Assembly (NCBI RefSeq): GCF_002300555.2
Contig: NZ_NTHN02000016.1
Coordinates: 1 to 64,000 of the forward strand
Source of the DNA: Alloyangia mangrovi
GTDB taxonomy: Bacteria > Pseudomonadota > Alphaproteobacteria > Rhodobacterales > Rhodobacteraceae
Direction of reading: 5' to 3'
Length of the DNA stretch: 64,000 nt
Shown here: in pieces, positions 44,947 to 53,622 of the stretch
Layout of the letters: each line of letters begins with the position of its first letter
How positions within the stretch are numbered: the first letter of the stretch is position 1
Notes under the pieces: generated by a model
What the model was told of the DNA's origin: nothing
The model's database searches: none
Seen by the model: the letters and a program-made list of their open reading frames with translations, nothing else
Made by a program: the position numbers and the translations under genes

Positions 44947-45079
44947 TGGCCAGTGCCGTTTAAGGAGATTTCGATCGGCACTGGCCAGGGGGATACCCCT
45001 GCACAAGAGGCATCACTTGGGAGGAAATCCTCGCCCGGACCATCCGTGAGTGGTAGCGGGTCCCAGCATTTGGGCGAGG
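44947..45079. ncRNA. Candidate structured RNA / leader
   Basis: Three paired structures stand in a row in an intergenic region. First, TGGCCAGTGCCG with CGGCACTGGCCA (12 bp, 44947-44958/44976-44987), loop of 17 including AAGGAG. Second, AGGGG/CCCCT (44987-45000). Third, a nested pair: CCTCGCCC with GGGCGAGG (45029-45036/45072-45079) enclosing GGACC with GGTCC (45037-45041/45059-45063). I do not recognise a known RNA family. Strand is not decided by the sequence. Confidence 0.4.
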
Positions 45080-45099
45080 CGCACGACAGGACGCGGGCT

Positions 45100-45405
45100 C
45101 TAATAGGCCTGCGCTACAGGAGGTGCAGCGGATTCGGTCCCTCCGCTCCACCCGTAAGCGGAGCCAGCGGCCCCGCGTCCCGAGGTGGCGGGGGACTCAC
45201 CCACCCCACCAACCCTCAGGGTTCCGACCCCGACCAGCAGGCCGAGGAACATGAGAACCGCGATCAGCACGCCGCCGGTGAGTGTACCGGCGTGCTCTGC
45301 ATGGCGCGGTTCCGCCAAGGTCAGTCCTGGCTCAGACCGAAGGGTCGAGCCGAAAGAGCCGCCACGGGAATTGCCACCTGGCAGCCCGGGGTCACGATAG
45401 GCCAT
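45100..45405 (-). CDS. Small single-pass membrane protein, unrecognised
   Basis: A 101-residue protein. The N-terminal ~45 residues are polar and Gly/Pro-rich (MAYRDPGLPGGNSRGG), then one hydrophobic helix (TLTGGVLIAVLMFLGLLVGVG), and a Gly/Ser/Ala-rich tail. A GGAGG ribosome site stands just before the ATG, which supports it as a real gene. No family is recognised. Confidence 0.55.
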   Translation of the reverse strand: MAYRDPGLPGGNSRGGSFGSTLRSEPGLTLAEPRHAEHAGTLTGGVLIAVLMFLGLLVGVGTLRVGGVGESPATSGRGAAGSAYGWSGGTESAAPPVAQAY

Positions 45406-45866
45406 AACGCCTCCACGGGTTCGGATGCGGCCGCCGGGTACTGGTTGAGTGTCAGGGGTGGCGCCGCTTTTGAGGATAAAAACCCGATCTGCCCGCAAAG
45501 ATCCCCTTCTTCCACGGTCCCGGTGATTTCAGGCGTCCTGCCGCCAGATATCGGCGCGCTGTTGGCGCATCCCCGCCGCCCCGTCCGCGGACCGGCGGCG
45601 CCGCGCCGGTTTGCCTAGCGTCCAGCGGGGGATTTCCGCGCATTTCCCGTGCGTACGACCGGCATCTCCGAGGCCGCTCGGGCTGCGTGCAACCACTGGA
45701 CCATCGCGAGTCGGATGCCTATAAGGCGGCCATGATGCCCCGCAATGCGATCATCATTCGAATTACATGCCCGGCGCTCTGATCACTAGAGCCGCCGGGA
45801 CAAGGCGTATGGACCGCCGCGCCGACCTTTCTCAGACATCCGACATAACTTCCGGGACCGCAGAAC
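45406..45866. other. Intergenic before ileS
   Basis: I see no gene and no T-box-like or riboswitch-like fold here. It should hold the promoter(s) of ileS and of the small membrane gene on the other strand, but I cannot assign boxes. Confidence 0.5.
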
Positions 45867-48851
45867 ATGTGCGCCGACACCACCACCCAGACGCCTGATT
45901 ACAAGGACACGCTGAACCTTCCGCAAACCGACTTCCCGATGCGCGCGGGCCTGCCCAAGCGCGAGCCCGAGTGGCTGGAGCGGTGGGCGAAGATCGGCGT
46001 CTACGATCGCCTCCGCGACAAGGCCGCGGACGGCAGCCGCACCCCCTTCACGCTGCACGATGGCCCGCCCTACGCCAACGGCCACCTGCACATCGGCCAC
46101 GCGCTGAACAAGACGATCAAGGACATGATCGTCCGCTCGCACCAGATGATGGGCCATGACGCGCGCTACGTGCCGGGCTGGGATTGCCACGGCCTGCCGA
46201 TCGAATGGAAGATCGAGGAGCAGTATCGCCAGAAGGGCAAGAACAAGGACGAAGTTCCGGTCATCGATTTCCGGCAGGAATGCCGCAAGTTTGCCGAAGG
46301 CTGGGTCGACATCCAGCGCGAGGAATTCAAGCGCCTCGGCATCACCGGCAACTGGGACGATCCCTACCTGACCATGGCGTTCCACGCCGAGCGGGTGATC
46401 GCAGAGGAATTCCAGAAGTTCCTGATGACCGGTACGCTCTACCAGGGCTCGAAGCCGGTCATGTGGTCGCCGGTCGAGAAGACCGCGCTGGCCGAGGCCG
46501 AGATCGAGTACCACGACCACAAGTCGCACACGATCTGGGTGCCGTTCCGCATCGTCTCGGGCGGGCACATGGCGCTGCCGCAGGGCGAGGATGACGATTA
46601 TGCCGGCGCCGACACCGAGCTGCTGGCCGAAGGTCTGCACCAGGCGCGCGTGGTGATCTGGACCACCACCCCCTGGACCATCCCTTCGAACAAGGCCGTC
46701 GCCTTCAACCCGACCATCGAATACGGCCTCTACGAGGTCACCGACACGCCCGAAGAATCCTGGGTCTCGAAGGGTGATCTCTACGTCGTGGCCGACAAGC
46801 TGGCCGGCGACGTGTTCAAGGCCGCCCGCCTCGCGCCCGAGATGTATACCCGCAAACGCGGGGTCTCGGCGGACGAGCTGTCGAGCCTCACCCTCGCCCA
46901 CCCCTTTGCCGGCATGGACGGCGCCGAGGGCTTCTGGGACTACGAGGTGCCGATGATCGACGGCGACCACGTGACCGATGACGCTGGCACGGGCTTCGTG
47001 CACACCGCGCCCTCGCACGGCGCCGACGACTACGAGTGCTTCGTCAAGCGCAACTGGATCGACCGGATGACCCACAATGTCGGCGAGGACTCCGAGTTCC
47101 TGCCGCATGTGCCGTTCTTCGCCGGGCTGACCGTGTTCGACCACAAGGGCAAGGAAGGCAAGGCCAACGCCGCCGTCATCGACAAGCTGGTCGAGGCCCG
47201 CGGCATCATCGCCCGCGGCCGCGTCACCCACTCCTACCCGCACAGCTGGCGCTCCAAGGCGCCGGTGATCTTCCGCAACACGCCGCAGTGGTTCGCCTCG
47301 ATCGACCGCGACGTGAACGACGGGCAGGACGAGAACGGCAAGACCATCCGCCAGCGCGCGCTCACCTGCATCGACCAGGTGAAATGGACGCCGCAGTCGG
47401 GCCGCAACCGTCTCTATTCGATGATGGAAGCCCGGCCCGACTGGGTGCTGTCGCGCCAGCGCGCCTGGGGCGTGCCGCTGACCTGCTTCACCAAGAAGGG
47501 CGCGCTGCCCACCGACGAGGGCTTCCTGCTGAAGGACCCCGAAGTCAACGCGCGCATCTGCGAGGCCTTCGAGACCGAGGGCGCGGATTGCTGGTACGCT
47601 GAGGGCGCGAAAGAGCGCTTCCTCGGCACCGGCTACAACGCCGATGAGTGGGAGCAGGTCTACGACGTGCTCGACGTGTGGTTCGACTCTGGCTCCACCC
47701 ATGCCTTCGTGCTGCGCGACCGCGCCGATGGCACCAAGGACGGCATCGCCGATGTCTACATGGAAGGCACCGACCAGCACCGCGGCTGGTTCCACAGCTC
47801 GCTGCTGCAGTCGGTCGGCACCACCGGCCATGCGCCCTACCGCAACGTGGTCACCCATGGCTTCACGCTGGACGAGAAGGGCAACAAGATGTCCAAGTCG
47901 CTCGGCAACACCATCGTGCCCGAAGAGGTGATCAAGCAGTACGGCGCCGACATCCTGCGCCTCTGGGTCGCCCAGACCGATTACACCGCCGACCAGCGGA
48001 TCGGGCCGGAGATCCTCAAGGGCGTCGCCGACAGCTACCGCCGCCTGCGCAACACCATGCGCTTCATGCTCGGCGCGCTTGGCCACTTCGACGAGAGCGA
48101 CCGTATCGAGGCTGCGGACATGCCCGAGCTCGAGCGCTGGGTGCTGCACCGCCTCGCCGAGCTCGACGAGGTCGTGCGCGAGGGCTACCGCTCCTACGAC
48201 TTCCAGCACGTGTTCCAGCAGGTCTTCACCTTCTGCACGGTGGATCTGTCGGCCTTCTACTTCGACATCCGCAAGGACGCGCTCTACTGCGACGGCGACA
48301 CCACCCGCCGCAAGGCCGCACGCACGGTCATGGACCTGCTGTTCCACCGCCTCACCACCTGGCTCGCGCCGGTGCTGCCCTTCACCATGGAAGACGTCTG
48401 GCTGGACCGCTTCCCGGGCGAGGAGAGCTCGGTGCACCTGCAGGACTTCCCCGCCACCCCGACCGACTGGCGCAACGCCGCCCTGGCCGAGAAGTGGGGC
48501 AAGGTCCGCATGGCCCGCCGCGCGGTCACCGCGGCGCTGGAGATCCAGCGCACGGAGAAGGTCATCGGTGCCTCGCTCGAGGCCTTCCCGGTGGTCCATG
48601 TCGAGGATGCAGAGATGCTCGAGGCGCTGAAGACGGTGGCCTTCGAGGACATCTGCATCACCTCGGACATCGCCCTCACGGCGGACCCGGCCCCGGCCGA
48701 GGCCTTCCGCATGGCGGATGTGCCGAACGTGGGCGTGGTCTTCGAGAAGGCCGAGGGCGAGAAGTGCCAGCGCTGCTGGAAGATCCTGCCCGACGTCGGC
48801 ACCCACAGCCACGCATCCACCTGCGCCCGCTGCGACGAGGCGCTGGGGTAA
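45867..48851 (+). CDS. ileS: Isoleucyl-tRNA synthetase
   Basis: A 994-residue class-I synthetase. HLHIGHALN (HIGH motif) is near residue 73, the CP1 editing domain contains TTTPWTIPSNKA, KMSKS is in GNKMSKSLGN near residue 675, and the C-terminal zinc site shows CQRCWK and CARCDEA. It charges tRNA-Ile and edits valine. Full length; terminator follows. Confidence 0.98.
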   Translation: MCADTTTQTPDYKDTLNLPQTDFPMRAGLPKREPEWLERWAKIGVYDRLRDKAADGSRTPFTLHDGPPYANGHLHIGHALNKTIKDMIVRSHQMMGHDARYVPGWDCHGLPIEWKIEEQYRQKGKNKDEVPVIDFRQECRKFAEGWVDIQREEFKRLGITGNWDDPYLTMAFHAERVIAEEFQKFLMTGTLYQGSKPVMWSPVEKTALAEAEIEYHDHKSHTIWVPFRIVSGGHMALPQGEDDDYAGADTELLAEGLHQARVVIWTTTPWTIPSNKAVAFNPTIEYGLYEVTDTPEESWVSKGDLYVVADKLAGDVFKAARLAPEMYTRKRGVSADELSSLTLAHPFAGMDGAEGFWDYEVPMIDGDHVTDDAGTGFVHTAPSHGADDYECFVKRNWIDRMTHNVGEDSEFLPHVPFFAGLTVFDHKGKEGKANAAVIDKLVEARGIIARGRVTHSYPHSWRSKAPVIFRNTPQWFASIDRDVNDGQDENGKTIRQRALTCIDQVKWTPQSGRNRLYSMMEARPDWVLSRQRAWGVPLTCFTKKGALPTDEGFLLKDPEVNARICEAFETEGADCWYAEGAKERFLGTGYNADEWEQVYDVLDVWFDSGSTHAFVLRDRADGTKDGIADVYMEGTDQHRGWFHSSLLQSVGTTGHAPYRNVVTHGFTLDEKGNKMSKSLGNTIVPEEVIKQYGADILRLWVAQTDYTADQRIGPEILKGVADSYRRLRNTMRFMLGALGHFDESDRIEAADMPELERWVLHRLAELDEVVREGYRSYDFQHVFQQVFTFCTVDLSAFYFDIRKDALYCDGDTTRRKAARTVMDLLFHRLTTWLAPVLPFTMEDVWLDRFPGEESSVHLQDFPATPTDWRNAALAEKWGKVRMARRAVTAALEIQRTEKVIGASLEAFPVVHVEDAEMLEALKTVAFEDICITSDIALTADPAPAEAFRMADVPNVGVVFEKAEGEKCQRCWKILPDVGTHSHASTCARCDEALG

Positions 48852-48899
48852 GCCGCCCCTGCCCTGCGCCGATACCAGCAGGGCACCGCAGACATACCA

Positions 48900-48926
48900 G
48901 GGGCCGGGCGCATTGCCCGGCCCCTT
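48900..48926 (+). terminator. ileS terminator
   Basis: A 10-bp stem, GGGGCCGGGC with GCCCGGCCCC, around a 4-base loop, then TTCTC; 48 bases after the stop. Confidence 0.7.
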
Positions 48927-48947
48927 CTCATTCCGGGTGCTTCGCGT

Positions 48948-49352
48948 TCAGCTTGTCTGCAGTTGAGCTTCGATGGCACTCTTGTCGATCACCGACCAGA
49001 CCTCGGCAATCCGCGCGTCCTTCACCCTGTAAAAGACATTCTCGGCGAACCGCACGCGCCGCCCGTTCACCGGAAGCCCGAAGAGCCTTCCCACCGGGGT
49101 GCAGTCGAACTCCAGCCGGCTGGCGATCTGCGGCGGCTCGCAGGCAAGTAAGGCGACCTCGAAGGACAGGTCCGGGATCGCCGCGAAATCGTTCTCGAGC
49201 ATGCGGCGGTACCCCGCGAGGCCGATGCGCTCGCCATTATACGCGACCGCATCCGCGACGAAATCGCCGAGCCGCTTCCAATCCTGGCGGTTCAGGCAGG
49301 CGATATAGCCGCGATAAAGCGCTGCGAGGTCTTCCGGGGCCATCCGTGCCAT
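48948..49352 (-). CDS. SnoaL-like / ester cyclase family protein
   Basis: A 134-residue protein of the NTF2-like SnoaL fold. DWKRLGDFVADAVAYNGERIGLAGYR (two parts) and the C-terminal RFAENVFYRVKDARIAEVWSV are typical. No signal peptide. Substrate unknown; many members are small-molecule isomerases or have unknown roles. It is convergent with ileS. An in-frame ATG at 49343 (fourth residue) is an alternative start. Confidence 0.75.
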   Translation of the reverse strand: MARMAPEDLAALYRGYIACLNRQDWKRLGDFVADAVAYNGERIGLAGYRRMLENDFAAIPDLSFEVALLACEPPQIASRLEFDCTPVGRLFGLPVNGRRVRFAENVFYRVKDARIAEVWSVIDKSAIEAQLQTS

Positions 49353-49410
49353 CTCCGTCGGTCATCTGCGCCCGGAAGCCTAGCGCGCCGCTTGCCTGCG
49401 GCAATGCAAA

Positions 49411-49435
49411 AGGGGCGCCCGAACCGGACGCCCCT
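49411..49435 (-). terminator. Terminator of the PagL-like gene
   Basis: The stem AGGGGCG with CGCCCCT (one mismatch, then CCG/CGG) is followed on the minus strand by TTTTGC. Confidence 0.65.
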
Positions 49436-49457
49436 CGACACGCGATCGACCCGGCGC

Positions 49458-49979
49458 TCAGCGCGTCGGGATGCTGACCCGGAGCTGCACCGTCTCGATG
49501 CCCGGGTTGTTGTCGTAGATGTCGGCGTTCGAGCGGTGGTCATAGCTGAGTCCGACCCGCCAGCCCTGGTTGGTCTCGTAGCCCAGCTCGATCCCCGAGC
49601 GGAACTCGAGCGGGCCGCCAAGGTCGAAGCCGCCGTTGTCCATGTAGAGCCCCGGCATGAGGTGCAGCTCGGCATAGAAGGGGCTGTAGCCGAAGTTTTT
49701 CTTGTAGGTGGCGCCATAGCCCAGCCAGCCCTCGCCATCCTCGGTCACCGACACGCCGATGGCCTGACCGAAGGGACCGAACTTGCGGCCAAAGTCATAG
49801 CGCAGGTAAGCCTCGCCCTTGGTCTCGGCCTGGCGCTCGACCACGCTGCCCAGAGAGAAGGCCACGCGCGGCTGCGTCTCGTTCGGCCCGAGGCAGCCCT
49901 CGGCCGTGCCGCAATAGTTCATCCCCATGTCGGTGAGACCACCGATCAGCATCAGCACCGCGAAGGTTCCGTTGGCCAT
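49458..49979 (-). CDS. Acyloxyacyl hydrolase / PagL-like lipid A deacylase
   Basis: A 173-residue predicted outer-membrane beta-barrel. The C-terminal YDHRSNADIYDNNPGIE (His-x-Ser with Asn-Ala) matches the catalytic HxSN region of PagL-type lipid A 3-O-deacylases, and alternating aromatic strands (RVGLSY, VQLRVSIP) fit a barrel. A short hydrophobic N-terminus (TFAVLMLIGG) may be an atypical or truncated signal. It would remodel lipid A acyl chains. Confidence 0.75.
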   Translation of the reverse strand: MANGTFAVLMLIGGLTDMGMNYCGTAEGCLGPNETQPRVAFSLGSVVERQAETKGEAYLRYDFGRKFGPFGQAIGVSVTEDGEGWLGYGATYKKNFGYSPFYAELHLMPGLYMDNGGFDLGGPLEFRSGIELGYETNQGWRVGLSYDHRSNADIYDNNPGIETVQLRVSIPTR

Positions 49980-50108
49980 TCTGCTCTCCTGTCTGCCCCG
50001 GCGCTTGTCGCGCCGTCAATTCCTGGCGTTTGCATGGCGCAGGAACGCGGCGCTGTCCACCCGGCGGACCGGCTCGGGATGCCAGCGCATCCGCGGCGCA
50101 ACAGCGCG

Positions 50109-50564
50109 TCAGGGCGCCAATCGCGCCAGCAGCCCCTCGGCGGCCCGCTCGACCAGATCGAGCGCTCCGTCGAAATCGCGCGTATAATAGGGGTCCGGCA
50201 CCTCCGTGGCGCCGGTTTCGGGTGCATAATCGGTGAAGAGCGCCAGATCCGCCTTGCCGCCTGCGGGGCGGATCGCTTCGAGATTGGCCATGTTCGCGCC
50301 GTCCATCGCCAGGATCAAATCGAAGTGATGAAAGTCATCGGACGACACCTGGCGCGCCCTGAGACCCGACAGGTCGTACCCCCGCGCCTTGGCCGCCCGC
50401 TGCATCGGCGCGTAGGGCGGCTCGCCCACGTGCCAGTCACCGGTGCCGGCGCTGTCGATCTCGAGCCCGAGGCCGCGCGCCTCGGCCATCGCACGCAGCA
50501 CTCCTTCGGCCGAGGGGGAACGGCAGATATTGCCCAGGCAGACAAAGAGAATACGGTAGGTCAT
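50109..50564 (-). CDS. Low-molecular-weight protein tyrosine phosphatase
   Basis: A 151-residue LMW-PTP. The P-loop CLGNICRS is near residue 10, and DPYYTRDFDGALDLVERA near the end holds the acid Asp. It removes phosphate from phosphotyrosine, often in polysaccharide control. Start at 50564 (MTYRILFVC). It is divergent from the sirtuin gene. Confidence 0.93.
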   Translation of the reverse strand: MTYRILFVCLGNICRSPSAEGVLRAMAEARGLGLEIDSAGTGDWHVGEPPYAPMQRAAKARGYDLSGLRARQVSSDDFHHFDLILAMDGANMANLEAIRPAGGKADLALFTDYAPETGATEVPDPYYTRDFDGALDLVERAAEGLLARLAP

Positions 50565-50651
50565 GCGGGTCTCCTTCGAGCCCCGTGATAGCGCGAAGGC
50601 GGCGGCGATACAAAGCACCCCACACGCGGCAAAAGGCAGTCAGGAGGCAGA

Positions 50652-51362
50652 ATGGCAGCGCAGGGCAGAACCGCAGCGAAGATCGTCATCCTCACCGGTG
50701 CCGGGATTTCCGCCGAGAGCGGGCTCGGCACCTTCCGCGACGAGGGTGGGCTCTGGGCGCAGCACCGGATCGAGGACGTGGCGACCCCAGAGGGATTCGC
50801 CCGCAACCCGCTGCTCGTGCACGACTTTTACAACGCCCGCCGCGCGCAGGCCGCCGAGGCCCTGCCCAATGCCGCCCACGCCGCACTGGCCCGCCTGCAG
50901 CGCGAGCACCCGGGCGAGGTGATCCTTGTCACCCAGAACGTCGACGGGCTGCATGAAAAGGCCGGGGCCGCGGCGGTCCACATGCACGGCGCGCTGGAGG
51001 GCGCGCTCTGCGCCGCCTGCGGCACGCGCTGGCAGGCGCCACTGGTCATGCGCCCCGACGTGCCATGCCCGCACTGCGCCCGCCCCGCGACCCGCCCCGA
51101 CATCGTCTGGTTCGGCGAGATGCCCTACTTCATGGACGAGATCGCCGAACACCTCGAGAGCTGCGACATCTTTGCCGCCATCGGCACCTCGGGACAAGTC
51201 TACCCTGCAGCGGGATTCGTGCAGGAGGCAGCCTACGCTGGGGCGCATACGGTCGAGCTGAACCTCTCGGACAGCGACACCTCACGCAGTTTCGCCGAGC
51301 ATCGGGTCGGCCCCGCAAGCCGGATCGTGCCGCTTTGGGTCGAGGAGATTCTCTCGCAGTAG
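50652..51362 (+). CDS. Sirtuin, NAD-dependent deacylase (CobB-like)
   Basis: A 236-residue class-III sirtuin. GAGISAESGLGTFR is near residue 18, the YNARRAQ segment (Tyr and Arg of class-III, desuccinylase-type) near 58, TQNVDGLHEKAG near 94, and the zinc pairs CAAC and CPHC near 120-141. It removes acetyl, succinyl or similar groups from lysines. Start at 50652 with AGGAGG upstream. It is convergent with the PCuAC gene. Confidence 0.93.
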   Translation: MAAQGRTAAKIVILTGAGISAESGLGTFRDEGGLWAQHRIEDVATPEGFARNPLLVHDFYNARRAQAAEALPNAAHAALARLQREHPGEVILVTQNVDGLHEKAGAAAVHMHGALEGALCAACGTRWQAPLVMRPDVPCPHCARPATRPDIVWFGEMPYFMDEIAEHLESCDIFAAIGTSGQVYPAAGFVQEAAYAGAHTVELNLSDSDTSRSFAEHRVGPASRIVPLWVEEILSQ

Positions 51363-51363
51363 G

Positions 51364-51795
51364 TCAGCGGGTCAGCTCGACCGGCACCTCGATGCGAATC
51401 TCCCCCGCCCGCTCGAAAGTCAGGTTGAGGCCGAGCGTCGCACCCGTTTCGAGCGGCTGCGTCAGCCCCATCAGCATCACGTGATCGCCGCCGGGCGCGA
51501 AGACATGACTGCCACCCGCGGGAATCACCACGCCGCCGCTGTGCGCGGTCATCGTCATCACTCCGCCCGCCCCTTCGGAGCTGCCATGCAGCATGGTTTT
51601 CGCAGCACTCGCGGAGCTGGCCCCGAGCAGCACGTCATCTTCGGCCCCGTCATTCCGCAGCTCGAGATAGACGGCGGCGGTCGGCGCGGAGGGCATTGCG
51701 GCCCGCGCGTATGCGTCTTCGACGAGGATATCGGCACGCGCCATCCCGGCTGTGGACAGCGCCAGCGCGACCGCGGCAAAAATCTTCAGGCGCAT
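51364..51795 (-). CDS. Copper chaperone PCu(A)C
   Basis: A 143-residue periplasmic protein. The signal peptide ends near ADIL; the mature part carries the H(M)X10MX21HXM-like copper site: TMLHGSS, VMTMTAHSGG and HVMLMG. It delivers Cu(I) to cytochrome oxidase. Start at 51795 (MRLKIFAAVALAL). Confidence 0.9.
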   Translation of the reverse strand: MRLKIFAAVALALSTAGMARADILVEDAYARAAMPSAPTAAVYLELRNDGAEDDVLLGASSASAAKTMLHGSSEGAGGVMTMTAHSGGVVIPAGGSHVFAPGGDHVMLMGLTQPLETGATLGLNLTFERAGEIRIEVPVELTR

Positions 51796-51931
51796 TCTCA
51801 GAAATCCTCCGCAAGTGAACGCAATGCTTCGGAATTCGTGGACCATCCACAAGCCTGCCGCAAGGGCATGACGTGTGGACAATCCCTGTGCAATCGCCGC
51901 GTGAAAGCGAGGCATGCGCAACTTAAAGCTA

Positions 51932-51977
51932 TGGAAACAAAAGAAAACAGCCCCGGAGCGCAGGGCTCCGGGGCTGT
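51932..51977 (-). terminator. rpmB terminator
   Basis: A 13-bp stem (ACAGCCCCGGAGC with GCTCCGGGGCTGT, 5-base loop) is followed on the minus strand by TTTTCTTTTG. It lies 21 bases after the rpmB stop. Confidence 0.9.
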
Positions 51978-51997
51978 GGAAATCTCTGTGGGCAGGA

Positions 51998-52289
51998 TCA
52001 GGCCTGAGCGGCCTGTGCCTTTGCGATTTCTTTTTTTCACTTTCAGGGCATTGGCGCTGAGTTCGACGTCCTTCGCCTTGGCGAGGAACTTGTCGAGGCC
52101 ACCACGGTGGTCGACCGAACGCAGGGCCGAAGCCGAGATGCGCAGTTTGACGCCGCGGCCGAGGGTCTCGGACTGCAGGGTCACATCATTCAGGTTCGGC
52201 AGAAAGCGACGCTTGGTCTTGTTGTTAGCGTGGCTCACGTTGTGGCCCGTCATCGGGCCTTTGCCGGTCAGTTCGCATACGCGCGACAT
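51998..52289 (-). CDS. rpmB: 50S ribosomal protein L28, frame broken at an A7 run
   Basis: 96 residues after removing one base. [20 protein letters not shown] and the [10 protein letters not shown] segment are the universal L28 start. The shift is at seven T on the + strand (52031-52037); six gives [14 protein letters not shown] and a TGA at 51998-52000. L28 is part of the large subunit and normally needed for growth, so a true break is unlikely; this is strong evidence for sequencing error. Confidence 0.95.
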
Positions 52290-52406
52290 TGGGTCCATTC
52301 CTTCATGTCTCGGGGCGAAAGCGGGCCTTCCGCCAATATCAAAGGGCGCCGCTTGCACAGCGCCCGGAATCTGGTCGGGCTTCTCTAGCTCCAAGCCCCA
52401 TCGGCG

Positions 52407-53402
52407 TCAAGGGCCCTTCCCTGCATAGCCCCGCAGATAGGTGTCGAGGATTTCCTCGGCCGCCCGGGCCGGGCTCAGCTGCCCCTCCTCGACCCGGCTT
52501 GCCAGCGCCGACATGGCGCCGCGGACGGGCTCCTTGCGCAGCCGGGCGAGCAGACCCTCGCGCACCTCGGCCTCGAACCAGTGGCGCGCCTGCTCGGCCC
52601 GCCGGGCGGCAAACTGCCCCGCTCCGCGGCGCCAGCCGACCAGCGCCTGCATCTCCTCCCAGGCCTTCGCCAGCCCCGCCTCCTCCAGCGCCGAGACGGT
52701 CAGCGCCTTGGGAAAGCCCTCGGGGTCCTGCGGGCGCTTGCGCAGGAGCCGCAGTGCCCCAGCATAATCCGCGCAGGTGCGCGTGGCCGCGCCCTTCAGC
52801 TCGCCGTCGGCCTTGTTCACAAGGATGATGTCGGCGCTCTCCATGATGCCGCGCTTCACCCCCTGCAACTCGTCGCCGCCAGCGGGGGCCAGCAGCAGCA
52901 GGAAGAGATCGGACATGTCCGCCACCATGGTCTCGGACTGGCCGACCCCGACGGTCTCGATCAGGATCACGTCGAAGCCCGCCGCCTCGCACAGGCCGAT
53001 CGCCTCGCGCGTGCGCCGCGCCACGCCGCCGAGCTGGGACTGCGCAGGCGAGGGCCGGATAAAGGCGCGGCGGTCGCGCGACAGCCGCTCCATGCGGGTC
53101 TTGTCACCAAGGATCGACCCGCCCGAGCGCGCCGAAGAAGGGTCCACCGCCAGCACCGCCACCTTCAGCCCTTGCCCGGTGAGCATCATGCCGAAGGCTT
53201 CTATGAAGGTCGATTTGCCCACCCCCGGCGTGCCCGAGAGACCGATCCGCAGCCCTTGGCGCCCGCCGCCGCGCAGCCGGTCGAGCAGCGCCGTCGCCTG
53301 CGCGCGGTGATCGGCCCGGCCGCTTTCCACAAGCGTGATCGCCCGCGCCAGCGCGCGCCGCTCGCCGGCCTCGATGCGTGCCGCCAGGTCCTCGATATCC
53401 AT
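52407..53402 (-). CDS. meaB: Methylmalonyl-CoA mutase-associated GTPase MeaB
   Basis: A 331-residue G3E GTPase. GTPGVGKST is near residue 60, [19 protein letters not shown] near 96, ETVGVGQSE near 155 and NKADG near 200. It guards and reloads adenosylcobalamin in methylmalonyl-CoA mutase. The mutase gene is not in the window. Start at 53402 (MDIEDLAAR). Confidence 0.93.
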   Translation of the reverse strand: MDIEDLAARIEAGERRALARAITLVESGRADHRAQATALLDRLRGGGRQGLRIGLSGTPGVGKSTFIEAFGMMLTGQGLKVAVLAVDPSSARSGGSILGDKTRMERLSRDRRAFIRPSPAQSQLGGVARRTREAIGLCEAAGFDVILIETVGVGQSETMVADMSDLFLLLLAPAGGDELQGVKRGIMESADIILVNKADGELKGAATRTCADYAGALRLLRKRPQDPEGFPKALTVSALEEAGLAKAWEEMQALVGWRRGAGQFAARRAEQARHWFEAEVREGLLARLRKEPVRGAMSALASRVEEGQLSPARAAEEILDTYLRGYAGKGP

Positions 53403-53465
53403 GCCACCTCGCTCCGTTTGCTCCCGATTTGCGCCGCCCGCGCCTGCAATGTCCACCCGCAGGCT

Positions 53466-53524
53466 CTTTCTTCTAGGCAAAAATATCCCGGGGGAGCCGC
53501 CAGGGGCGGCGGGGGCGGAGCCCC
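53466..53524 (+). repeat. Dispersed two-hairpin element, copy D
   Basis: TCTTTCTTCTAGG, CAA, AAATATCCCGGGGG, hairpin 1 (GCCGCC agg GGCGGC), hairpin 2 (GGGGC gga GCCCC). It faces copy E, with the hairpin sides inward, giving a 155-base unit with 29-base terminal inverted repeats. Confidence 0.9.
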
Positions 53525-53558
53525 TTTCGGCGCTGCGCCCGTGGCTGACCTCGGCAGT

Positions 53559-53620
53559 GGGGGCGCTGCCCCCAAGGCGCGGTGCGCCTCTCCCCCGGGA
53601 TATTTGGACCTAGAAGAAAG
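53559..53620 (-). repeat. Dispersed two-hairpin element, copy E
   Basis: On the minus strand: CTTTCTTCTAGG, TCC, AAATATCCCGGGGG, hairpin 1 (AGGCGC acc GCGCCT), hairpin 2 (GGGGGC agc GCCCCC). It begins 2 bases after the hrpB stop and forms an inverted pair with copy D. Confidence 0.92.
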
Positions 53621-53622
53621 GC

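Noticed and set aside
44947-45079. Cobalamin riboswitch or SRP/RNase P RNA
   Set aside because: The conserved boxes of these RNAs were looked for and not found.
45406-45866. T-box leader before ileS
   Set aside because: No T-box motif (TGGNACCGCG-like) or antiterminator was seen, and T-boxes are not usual in alphaproteobacteria.
45786-48812. 1008-residue open frame antisense to ileS
   Set aside because: Shadow of ileS; composition is typical of antisense frames in GC-rich genes.
52031-52037. True loss or recoding (programmed frameshift) in rpmB
   Set aside because: L28 does not use programmed frameshifting to my knowledge; the same type of +1 error occurs in many other genes here, so error is simpler.
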